Shown piece after piece: positions 18,174-25,194 of a DNA stretch of 64,000 nucleotides. Source of the stretch: Pseudomonas capsici (GTDB taxonomy: Bacteria > Pseudomonadota > Gammaproteobacteria > Pseudomonadales > Pseudomonadaceae). How positions within the stretch are numbered: the first letter of the stretch is position 1; each line of letters starts with the position of its first letter. Where the stretch lies: NCBI RefSeq assembly GCF_017165765.1, contig NZ_JAFGZD010000011.1, positions 103,680 through 167,679 on the forward strand, given 5' to 3'. A program made the position numbers and the translations under genes. The notes under the pieces are model-generated. The model was not told where the DNA came from and ran no database searches. It saw only the letters and a program-made list of their open reading frames with translations.

Positions 18174-19018
18174 TGACTTGCTCCCATGCGCGACTGCGTC
18201 GCACTTTGCGCCAGTCGATCCAGAATCATGGTCAGAATCACGATCGCAATGGCTGCGTTGATCGACCGGGCGATATCAAGCGTACGCACTGCACCATAAA
18301 TGGACTCACCCAGGCCGCCGGAGCCTACGATGCCAGCGATCACCACCATGCCAAAAGCCATCATCAGGCTCTGATTGACCCCAGCCATGATGCTCGGCAT
18401 CGCGAACGGCAAGCGGATCTTGAAGAACATCTGCAACCCGGTCACACCACTGGCCTCGCCAAGCTCGATGAACTCTCTGGGCGTCATGCGGATCCCCAGG
18501 GAAGTCAGACGCAAGGCTGGCGGCACCGCCACAATGAAAGTGGCCAACAGTGCCGTCCCCGGGCCGTAGCCAAGCAGCGCAATCGCCGGGAGCAGATAGA
18601 TGTAGGGCGGCAAGGTCTGGACCAGATCCAGGCAGGGATCGACCATCCGGTCAAGCATGGGCGTCAGCCCCGCCAGCACACCCACCGGGATCGCGACCAA
18701 CAACGCCAGAAACGTGGCCGTGAGCACCAGCGCCAGTGTACTCATCGTCTCGGGCCATAGACCGATCATCGCGCATCCAAGCAATGCCAGCATCGACAGC
18801 ACGGCAAAACGGATACCTGCCATACGCCAGCCGATGAGGCCGACGGCAAGCGCAACGACGTAATGGGGCGGATAGGAAAGGCACCACAGCACGCCTTTGA
18901 ATCCACCTTCCAGACCATGGTTGAGCGCATTGAAAACAGATTCGCCGTTCTCGGAAAGCCACTCGAGACCCGCATCGATAGTCGAGTCGAATTGCGCTGA
19001 AAAATCGGGCGTGTTCAT
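18170..19018 (-). CDS. Glycine-betaine-type ABC transporter permease, first subunit
   Basis: A ProW-like permease of 282 residues. It has an N-terminal segment before the first helix, a run of hydrophobic helices, and the coupling loop LGEASGVTGLQMFFKIRLPFAMPSIMAGVNQSLMMAFGMVVIAG (read in pieces). It overlaps the ATPase gene by 4 bp and the next permease by 4 bp. Two distinct permeases are less common than the single ProW-type homodimer and recall the E. coli Yeh system. Confidence 0.9.
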   Translation of the reverse strand: MNTPDFSAQFDSTIDAGLEWLSENGESVFNALNHGLEGGFKGVLWCLSYPPHYVVALAVGLIGWRMAGIRFAVLSMLALLGCAMIGLWPETMSTLALVLTATFLALLVAIPVGVLAGLTPMLDRMVDPCLDLVQTLPPYIYLLPAIALLGYGPGTALLATFIVAVPPALRLTSLGIRMTPREFIELGEASGVTGLQMFFKIRLPFAMPSIMAGVNQSLMMAFGMVVIAGIVGSGGLGESIYGAVRTLDIARSINAAIAIVILTMILDRLAQSATQSRMGASQ

Positions 19019-20133
19019 GCTGACGTCTCCAGGACGTCGGCCAATTGTCCGGCCGTGCTGTCGTTCGGAATACCTTGAACACCCCGCAGCAGATCACGGG
19101 GCGTGGTCACGCCCACCACCACGCCATCCTTGACCACCGTTATGGCATCGGCCCTGGACTCCACCGCCAGGCCGATCAACTCGTTGATATCCGCCTCGGC
19201 CGAAGCCTGGGGAAACCGTGTGAGATCACAGGCCGGATTGGCCGCCTCAAAGGTGGCGACAGGTGTCATGACCGAGTGCGCCTTGACCAGATGCAACCTT
19301 GAAATACCGGCCACAAACTCGGCTACATAATCGTCTGCCGGATTGAGAACAATCTCTTCGGCGGTACCGACCTGAATGATCACGCCATCCTTCATGATCG
19401 CAATGCGATCACCAATGCGGATCGCCTCGTCCAGATCATGGGTGATGAAAACCGCTGACTTGCCCAGATCCTTGGTCAGTTGGCGGAACTCATCCTGCAA
19501 TTGGCGACGAATCAGAGGATCGAGCGCACTGAAGGGCTCGTCCATCAGGATGACTTCGGGATTGGCGGTAATCGCCCGCGCCAGCCCTACCCTTTGCTGC
19601 ATGCCGCCGGACAGTTCGTCGGGATAGCGTGAGGCCCATTCGGTCAGACCCACCTTTGCCAATGCACGCTCCGCCACCTGATAACGCTCGGCCTTGCCGA
19701 CACCCTGAACCTCCAGTCCGAATGCGGTGTTCTCCAGAACCGTACGATGGGGCAGCAAGGCAACACTCTGGAAGACCATGCCGATATTGCGTGCCCTGAC
19801 TTCCCGCAGTTTCGCGGGAGACAGGGCAGACAGATCGTTGCCCTTGACCAGGACCTTCCCGGAGCTGGGCGTTATCAACTTGTTGAGCAGTCTGATGAGC
19901 GTGGATTTGCCACTGCCGGACAACCCCATGATGCAGAAGATCTCGCCACGGCGAACCTGAAGGCTGACATTGGAAACCCCGACCACACAGCCATAGTCCT
20001 GCAGGATACGGGTTTTGCCGAGCCCCTCTTGCACTACCGCATCCATTGCAGCCTTGGCGTTATGTCCAAATATCTTCCAGACAGACTGACAATCTACAAG
20101 TACTTCGTTGGCGTCTACTTTAACCGTATTCAT
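19015..20133 (-). CDS. Glycine-betaine-type ABC transporter ATP-binding protein (ProV/OpuAA-like)
   Basis: Cytoplasmic ATPase of 372 residues. Walker A is GLSGSGKST, the signature is LSGGMQQRVGLARAI, Walker B is VILMDEPFSALDP, and the H-loop is FITHDLDEA. The N-terminal extension VDCQSVWKIFGHNAKAAMDAV is characteristic of the ProV/OpuAA branch. The C-terminal region after about residue 280 resembles a single CBS-like module (GLAVESRADAITVVKDGVVVGVTTPRDLLRGV), which in OpuA-type systems senses ionic strength. This is followed by the two permease genes without gaps. Confidence 0.93.
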   Translation of the reverse strand: MNTVKVDANEVLVDCQSVWKIFGHNAKAAMDAVVQEGLGKTRILQDYGCVVGVSNVSLQVRRGEIFCIMGLSGSGKSTLIRLLNKLITPSSGKVLVKGNDLSALSPAKLREVRARNIGMVFQSVALLPHRTVLENTAFGLEVQGVGKAERYQVAERALAKVGLTEWASRYPDELSGGMQQRVGLARAITANPEVILMDEPFSALDPLIRRQLQDEFRQLTKDLGKSAVFITHDLDEAIRIGDRIAIMKDGVIIQVGTAEEIVLNPADDYVAEFVAGISRLHLVKAHSVMTPVATFEAANPACDLTRFPQASAEADINELIGLAVESRADAITVVKDGVVVGVTTPRDLLRGVQGIPNDSTAGQLADVLETSA

Positions 20134-20147
20134 TGTTGAGCCTATTG

Positions 20148-20163
20148 AACCAGTTCACTGGTT
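20148..20163. promoter_or_regulatory. Short perfect inverted repeat before the ABC ATPase gene
   Basis: AACCAG-TTCA-CTGGTT forms a perfect 6-bp stem with a 4-base loop in the 79-bp spacer between the binding-protein gene and the ATPase gene. In the minus-strand mRNA it could protect the upstream binding-protein message or reduce read-through; on the plus strand it is followed by T-rich sequence. The role is inferred. Confidence 0.4.
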
Positions 20164-20212
20164 TTTCTATTTTTCAATGGATCAGAAATCGGCAGTTAAA
20201 TGAAAATTCGAT

Positions 20213-21064
20213 TCAGTATTTTTTGATATTGCCCCAACGCTTCAACAGGTCCGCATGATTATTCGTCCACTCCGTGACGGCTTGATCCATGCTTTTGCCG
20301 TCCTTGACCTGGCCATTGATGGCGGTGATATCGGCCAGTGGAAGGTAGACACTTGCAATGACTTCACGGGCATGAGGGTATTCCTGAGAAAAGCCTTTAT
20401 GACCGATCCAGTAATAACCTTGCGGTGGAGGAAAAACACCCTTCGGATCCTTGAGGAACTTGAGATCGAACTTCTGAGCCATCCAGGAAGGTTCCCATAC
20501 GGTTACCGCAACCCACTCCTTGCGATCAATGGCTGACTTCAAGGCCGCGGTCATGGCGGCGGTACTGCCTTCGACCAGTTGCAGTTTGATCCCGTAATCC
20601 TTGACGGCTTTGCTGGCATCGCTCATCAGACCCGAGCCGGGCTCGATGCCGATGATTCTTGAACCGAACTTCTCGGCGTTGTCGTTCAATTGCTCAAGCG
20701 AATCGATATCGACATATTTAGGTACTGCAATAGCCTGGTAAAGGCCATACGAAACCGGAGACAGCTTCTCCAGGCGATTCTTGTTCTTGTTCCAGTAGTC
20801 CTGGGCAGCATAGTCCGTTTGAGAAGCCAGGACCTGAATATCCCCTTTGCCCAAGGCAGCATAAGCGATACCCCATTCGGAAAACTCGATGACCTTGACG
20901 TTATAGCCTGAGTCTTCAAGCACCTTTTTGGTCACACCGGTAATGGGCGTCAAATCCTCCCATGACAGGGTTCCGATCGTAATCGTTTTTTCTTCTGCGC
21001 GTACGGGCAACATGATCATGCCCATCAACGCAACCGCGCAGACGACTTTCCAAATATTCTTCAT
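20213..21064 (-). CDS. Glycine-betaine-type ABC transporter substrate-binding protein (OpuAC/ProX-like)
   Basis: Periplasmic receptor, 283 residues from the chosen ATG at 21064, which follows GAGG at good spacing. A longer upstream frame is discarded because it lacks a signal-like start. The signal peptide is about residues 1-23 (MKNIWKVVCAVALMGMIMLPVRA). The fold opens KTITIGTLSWEDLTPITGVTKKVLED, and Trp residues in VTVWEPSWMAQKF could form the aromatic cage for a quaternary ammonium. It is the first gene of the transporter block. An inverted repeat GTGAAA-N6-TTTCAC lies at 21128-21145, between its start and the GntR gene, and may be an operator. Confidence 0.9.
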   Translation of the reverse strand: MKNIWKVVCAVALMGMIMLPVRAEEKTITIGTLSWEDLTPITGVTKKVLEDSGYNVKVIEFSEWGIAYAALGKGDIQVLASQTDYAAQDYWNKNKNRLEKLSPVSYGLYQAIAVPKYVDIDSLEQLNDNAEKFGSRIIGIEPGSGLMSDASKAVKDYGIKLQLVEGSTAAMTAALKSAIDRKEWVAVTVWEPSWMAQKFDLKFLKDPKGVFPPPQGYYWIGHKGFSQEYPHAREVIASVYLPLADITAINGQVKDGKSMDQAVTEWTNNHADLLKRWGNIKKY

Positions 21065-21191
21065 GGCATTCCTCGATCTACGTTTGAACTTGTTTTTATA
21101 AACTTCCAGACAAGGGAAGTCCGTGGTGTGAAACTTGAATTTCACCCTCTTGCACTGCTTGCTTTGATGTCCTGACAAACACCGGTCACTG

Positions 21192-21884
21192 TCAGAGTGA
21201 GTCAATCGAAAAAGGCAGGTCTGCTTTCATTCCTTGAGGCGCAATAAACATTTCCATGTTTTCGCGGGAAAGTTCCCAATGCTCGAATACCAGATCGACA
21301 ACTGCACTTTCATCGCGCTTCTCGATCGCATCGATAAACGCATCATGGTGCTCGGCAGAAAGTTGCAGCCGTTGCTCCATGTCTTCGTTGCTGGGACGGA
21401 AAAAGGTATGACCGATACGGGCATGATCGATCAGCAGCCTTTCCAGGCTGGGCTCCAGATACTGATTGCCCGCCATTTCACCCATGATGGCGTGGAAACG
21501 GTTGTTCTCCACCACCATCATCCGTGCATCACGCGACACTGTCGCAGTACGAAATCGTTGCTGGGTTTCCTTCAGGTCCTGTAAATGGCGGGCCTTGAAG
21601 TTCTGCACGGCCAGACGTCCTATCGCGGCATAGACCATGGGCGCTACCAGAAAGAAGTTGCGCAGCGTCGAATGGTTCATGGGGATCACCCGAGATCCGC
21701 GATTTTCCTGGATATCGATGTAGCCCTCACCGGCAAGACGCCGAAAGACTTCCCGCACCGGGGTTCTGGAAAGACCGTAACGCTCGCTGATCGCCGCTTC
21801 GTCCAGCGCCTCGTCAGGGTCCAGCTCCATCGTGAGAATCTGACGTTTCAGGTCGTCATAGAGCGTGTTTTTGCCGCTTTTCAC
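21192..21884 (-). CDS. GntR family regulator with FCD domain (second of two paralogues)
   Basis: A 230-residue regulator starting at GTG 21884 with a strong GGAGG site. The winged helix (DDLKRQILTMELDPDE, ISERYGLSRTPVREVFRRLAGEGYIDI) and the FadR-type ligand domain (NRFHAIMGEMAGNQYLEPSLERLLIDHARIGHTFFRP, EHHDAFIDAIEKRDE) match the GntR protein at 15293-16015 block by block. It is just upstream of, and in line with, the betaine-type transporter genes. A perfect palindrome ATGTATACAT upstream (21980-21989) is a plausible self-regulatory site. Confidence 0.9.
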   Translation of the reverse strand: MKSGKNTLYDDLKRQILTMELDPDEALDEAAISERYGLSRTPVREVFRRLAGEGYIDIQENRGSRVIPMNHSTLRNFFLVAPMVYAAIGRLAVQNFKARHLQDLKETQQRFRTATVSRDARMMVVENNRFHAIMGEMAGNQYLEPSLERLLIDHARIGHTFFRPSNEDMEQRLQLSAEHHDAFIDAIEKRDESAVVDLVFEHWELSRENMEMFIAPQGMKADLPFSIDSL

Positions 21885-22211
21885 AAAGACCTCCAGAGCA
21901 GGCGAATCCGTGCTTACAGCTTGTTGTTGAATTCAGATTCGCACGGGCCGAAGGCACCGTCAATGCTTTGTATTTTTTATGTATACATAGAAAATACTAT
22001 AAAAATATCGGGAATCCATTCATTTATCCCTTTAAAAACATGGCGTTAAGGGAAAAGCGTCAGTTCTGAATAGTCGCTAACAGGAATGTTTCTTGTCGCA
22101 GATTGAACGTCCTGCGAAGAGGGAGTTGACCGGTGCGATCAGAAGGGATGTCCGAGTGCGCCGCTTATACGACTGCACGCGACCTTCGCAAATGAATTGG
22201 CTCTGTCCTCG
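21885..22211. other. Intergenic region with GntR promoter, no gene seen
   Basis: No convincing reading frame. The part next to the GntR start is AT-rich and carries the 10-bp palindrome ATGTATACAT (21980-21989). The remainder up to the MITE-like element has no repeat or coding signal that I could identify. Confidence 0.5.
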
Positions 22212-22215
22212 TTAA

Positions 22216-22367
22216 GCTCTGTACGAAATGTTTTCGAGCGAAGGTGAGGCAAGGCAAAAACAGGCGAGGAACGGTCGGAGTCGCGCTCGACTTTACTGGT
22301 GTAAATGAGCATTCCGAGCCTGTTTTTAACGCAGCATCATCGAGCGCAGATACATTTCGTACAAAGC
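22216..22367. mobile_element. MITE-like element, about 152 bp, with terminal inverted repeats
   Basis: Ends GCTCTGTACGAAATGT (left) and ACATTTCGTACAAAGC (right) are reverse complements with one mismatch. The outside bases are TTAA on the left and CTAA on the right, consistent with a YTAR target duplication of the IS5 type. There is no transposase gene inside. The interior contains further partial symmetry (TCGAGCGAAGG near the left end, CGAGCGCAG near the right). The element directly abuts REPIN copy B. I assign it as non-autonomous; the parent IS is not in this window. Confidence 0.65.
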
Positions 22368-22372
22368 CTAAG

Positions 22373-22505
22373 CTCTGGTACAGGGCTGGTAATGCTGTTG
22401 GAGGCAGCTCGCTGGCGAAAACGGTCCAGTCGCCAGCGAGCTGCCTCCAACAGTTCTATGACGGGCTTGCAACACTTGATGCAGACAGAGCCAATGAATT
22501 CGCTC
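22373..22505 (+). repeat. REPIN-like extragenic element, copy B
   Basis: Inverted copy of the element at 7393-7523, including both REP arms (GGCAGCTCGCTGGCGA ... TCGCCAGCGAGCTGCC) and the same flanks CTCTGGTACAGGGCTGGTAATG, GGGCTTGCAACACTT and ATGCAGACAGAGCCAATGAATTC (in pieces). Changes in one REP arm are matched in the other (TTG to CTCG-type change in both), which suggests that the hairpin is under selection. It lies between the MITE-like element and a DUF6124 relic. Confidence 0.85.
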
Positions 22506-22511
22506 CTTCAG

Positions 22512-22553
22512 CACCTCGACACGCGCCAGCGAACGAGCCAGTTCGGCCTTGGC
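22512..22553 (-). pseudogene. Relic of the 3' end of a DUF6124 gene
   Basis: Forty-two bases match the 3' coding end of the DUF6124 gene at 9236-9277 with three differences, but the rest of the gene is absent. On the right the match stops at the stop codon of the GST gene. On the left REPIN copy B follows. The fragment is too short to be expressed and marks an old deletion or recombination. Confidence 0.65.
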
Positions 22554-23234
22554 TCATTGAGCGCTGACCAAGACAGCTTGTCCCTCCCGAAGATGTTTGC
22601 GGAACCGGGACTCATAGTCCTCGGCAACTGCAGCTTGAATGCTGGCGCGGCTGGCAAGCGCACAGCGCCACTCGGCAACTCTGTTAAGTCCGATGAATAA
22701 CTGATGATCAGGTTCGAATCCGAGTATGTCGAAGTAGCGGAAAACCGGAGCAACGGCGATATCAACCATGCCGAATTTTCCACCAGCGAAGAACGGGCCA
22801 TCCGATTTTTCACCGTCGAGTCGTTCCAGCTTTCCTCTCAACGTTGCAGATTTACCGAGCGCTGTCTGCTGATCCGCAGCATTCAGGTATCCCCATGCGT
22901 CAGCAAGCATGGCAGTGGCAAACTCGATCCAGGCACGGTGTTGAGCACGCATGAGCGCAGTTTCCGGGTGCAACGCGGGCTCCGGGTACACCTCCTCAAG
23001 GTATTCGCAGATCGCGACACTCTCGAATAGAACAGTCACGCCCTCATTGTCATCCGGCACCGTGAGTAGTGGAACCTTACCGGTCGGCGACATAGCCACG
23101 AACCAGTCCGGCCTGTCTTTAAGGTCTACATCGATACGCTGAAAGGGAACGCCTTTTTCGAGTAACAGAATGGCCACACGCTGAACGAACGGGCACAGCC
23201 CATGGCTGACGAGTGTGAACTGTGATTGGGACAT
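22554..23234 (-). CDS. Glutathione S-transferase, Cys-type (omega/DHAR-like)
   Basis: A 226-residue enzyme with the active-site motif HGLCPFVQR, where the Cys makes a mixed disulfide with glutathione. Such enzymes act as dehydroascorbate reductases or glutathionyl-reductases and less as classical conjugators. The cis-Pro loop is TGKVPLLTV and the glutathione-binding part LFESVAICEYLEEVYPEP. ATG at 23234 has GGTGG at good spacing; an upstream frame lacks this. It follows an SDR gene on the same strand, 80 bp away, and both are divergent from a LysR gene that probably controls them. Confidence 0.9.
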   Translation of the reverse strand: MSQSQFTLVSHGLCPFVQRVAILLLEKGVPFQRIDVDLKDRPDWFVAMSPTGKVPLLTVPDDNEGVTVLFESVAICEYLEEVYPEPALHPETALMRAQHRAWIEFATAMLADAWGYLNAADQQTALGKSATLRGKLERLDGEKSDGPFFAGGKFGMVDIAVAPVFRYFDILGFEPDHQLFIGLNRVAEWRCALASRASIQAAVAEDYESRFRKHLREGQAVLVSAQ

Positions 23235-23314
23235 GAAATACCCACCATTAAATTGGCAAGGCCCGCCACCAGGCAGGGAGCGGGCCGTATAAACGCTACG
23301 TCCGTGCCAGCCCG

Positions 23315-24061
23315 TTAAAGCGAGCGACCGCCGTCGACGATGATTTCCGTACCAACCGTCCATCGAGACTCGTCCGAGGCCAGGTACAACACTGCCTTGG
23401 CGACTTCTTCAGGCGTACCGAAGCGGCCGAATGGAATGGTCGCAGCGATATCCTTGTTGACCTGTTCCCGATAGGCATCGGGAATGCCCAGCTTGTCATA
23501 CAGCGGCGTATCGACCGGGCCAGGGCTGACCGCGTTTACCCGCACACCACGCGGCAGAAGTTCACTCGAGAGCGTTTTCGACATGTTCAGGAACGCGGCC
23601 TTGGTCGCCGCATAAACGGATGAACGCGCATCGCCAAGGTGCGCACTGACGGAGGTGTTGAGAACAACCGATGCAGGGTCAGCGAAAACCGGCAGCAGTG
23701 CCTGCAAGAGGAAGTACGGGCCTTTGACGTTGATGTCGAAGGAACGATCAAACATTTCCTCCGTCCAGTCTTCTATTGGCATCCAGACTGATACGCCAGC
23801 ATTGAGGAAGGCCACATCCAGTTGTCCGTAATGAGCCTCAACGGCCTGCGCCAGTTCCTTCTGCGCTGCGATACTGGCCGAGTCGGCACGCAGCACCAGG
23901 ACTTCGCTCCCCAGGATTGCCTGAGCGTTGGCAATCGACTCCGGATTGACACCTGTGACGATCACGCGCGCGCCTTCGGCGAGAAATTGCCTGGCAGTTT
24001 CCAGACCGATACCGCTGGTACCGCCCGTGATGAGGGTACGCTTGCCTTGTAAACGGGACAT
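23315..24061 (-). CDS. Short-chain dehydrogenase/reductase
   Basis: Classical SDR of 248 residues. The cofactor motif is TGGTSGIGLE near the N-terminus, NAG appears in LNAGVSVWMP, and the catalytic YxxxK is YAATK with a preceding Ser (TSVSAHLGDARSSVYAATK). The C-terminal end DESRWTVGTEIIVDGGRSL is typical. The cofactor residue after the glycine motif suggests NADPH or NADH without a clear preference. Probably co-transcribed with the GST gene downstream and controlled by the divergent LysR. Substrate unknown. Confidence 0.92.
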   Translation of the reverse strand: MSRLQGKRTLITGGTSGIGLETARQFLAEGARVIVTGVNPESIANAQAILGSEVLVLRADSASIAAQKELAQAVEAHYGQLDVAFLNAGVSVWMPIEDWTEEMFDRSFDINVKGPYFLLQALLPVFADPASVVLNTSVSAHLGDARSSVYAATKAAFLNMSKTLSSELLPRGVRVNAVSPGPVDTPLYDKLGIPDAYREQVNKDIAATIPFGRFGTPEEVAKAVLYLASDESRWTVGTEIIVDGGRSL

Positions 24062-24197
24062 ATGAATTTCCTCTCGATTTGCAGGCCAGCCGAGCGGCTG
24101 ACCTTCTGAGAGAAACTATGTATTCATGCACAGATATTGATAAGTCGAGAAAACAGTATAAATATCATGCCTCAACTGCATGAATGAGAGACGCCTG

Positions 24198-25109
24198 ATG
24201 GATCGATTGCTGCTAATGACCTGTTTTGTACGAACGGTCGAAACGGGCAGCTTTTCAGCTGCGGGTCGCGATCTAGGGCTGGGGCAGCCTAACGTCAGTC
24301 GTTATGTCGCAGCACTTGAAGACCATTTGCAAACCAGGCTTCTTCATCGATCCACACGCAAGCTGGTACTGACGCCTGAGGGAGAACGCTATTACGCAGA
24401 CGCTCGACGCATTCTCGACTCCGTGGAGCAATCCGAGTCGTCACTGAAAGGGAACGTCGCTGCGTCCGGATTATTGCGCGTTGCCTGCCCGACCGCATTG
24501 GCCCACACCTTCATCGTGCCGCATGTCGCAACCTTCCTGGAACGCTATCCGCACGTGTCGCTCGATCTGCAGATCAGCGATCGCTACGTTAATCTGGTCG
24601 ACGAAGGGGCTGAACTCGCGATCCGCATTGGACACCTGGAAGACAGTGCCATGCGAGCCCGCCCACTGGCCTGGTTCGAGCGTGTATGCGTTGCCAGCCG
24701 TGAATACCTTGCGCAACGCGGGTCACCAACCTCACCCGCTGAACTGAAAGCACACGACTGCCTGATCTACACACTGCTTTCAACGGGCACTAACTGGCGC
24801 TTCAAAGACATCGATGTTGCGGTTTCCGGCCGACTACGAGTCAACTCGCCCGAGGCGATACGCGAGTACGTCAATGCCGGATTGGGAATCGCGCAAGGGC
24901 CTCAATGGCTTTATGAGGAAGGGCTGCGAAGTGGCAATCTTCAGCTGTTGCTGACTGACTACGTGGCACCCCCTGTCCCGATTCAGGTCGTCTATCTGGC
25001 GAATCGGCTGCTGCCCAAACGGGCCATCGTCTTCATGGATTTTATTGCGGATGTGTTTGCGAAGAGTCCCGCATTCCATGAATACCAAAAGCCGTCTCAC
25101 AAGCCATGA
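24198..25109 (+). CDS. LysR family regulator next to SDR/GST
   Basis: A transcriptional regulator of about 303 residues from ATG 24198 (an ATG at 24180 is in frame but has no ribosome site). The helix-turn-helix is FVRTVETGSFSAAGRDLGLGQPNVSRYVAALEDHL (in pieces), and the effector domain (LLRVACPTALAHTFIVPHVATFLERYPHVSLDL) is of the type common in regulators of quinone, aldehyde or SDR genes. It diverges from the SDR gene across 136 bp containing GATATT ... AATATC half-sites (about 24135-24165), a candidate binding site. Confidence 0.9.
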   Translation: MDRLLLMTCFVRTVETGSFSAAGRDLGLGQPNVSRYVAALEDHLQTRLLHRSTRKLVLTPEGERYYADARRILDSVEQSESSLKGNVAASGLLRVACPTALAHTFIVPHVATFLERYPHVSLDLQISDRYVNLVDEGAELAIRIGHLEDSAMRARPLAWFERVCVASREYLAQRGSPTSPAELKAHDCLIYTLLSTGTNWRFKDIDVAVSGRLRVNSPEAIREYVNAGLGIAQGPQWLYEEGLRSGNLQLLLTDYVAPPVPIQVVYLANRLLPKRAIVFMDFIADVFAKSPAFHEYQKPSHKP

Positions 25110-25124
25110 CCGGGCAGGGACTGA

Positions 25125-25185
25125 ATCAAGTCGCCAGCAAGCTGCCTCCTACAGGCCGCTGGCTCCTGATGCAGACAGAGCCACA
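25125..25185. repeat. Partial REP element
   Basis: AAGTCGCCAGCAAGCTGCCTCC followed by a TGATGCAGACAGAGCCA tail corresponds to one arm and the flank of the REPIN unit at 22373-22505; the other arm is missing. It lies between the convergent LysR and bphP genes. Confidence 0.7.
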
Positions 25186-25194
25186 GGATATGCA

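Noticed and set aside
22244..22567. 107-codon frame through the MITE-like element and REPIN B
   Set aside because: Part of its translation also appears at 7355-7540 opposite REPIN A, so it is repeat sequence read as protein.
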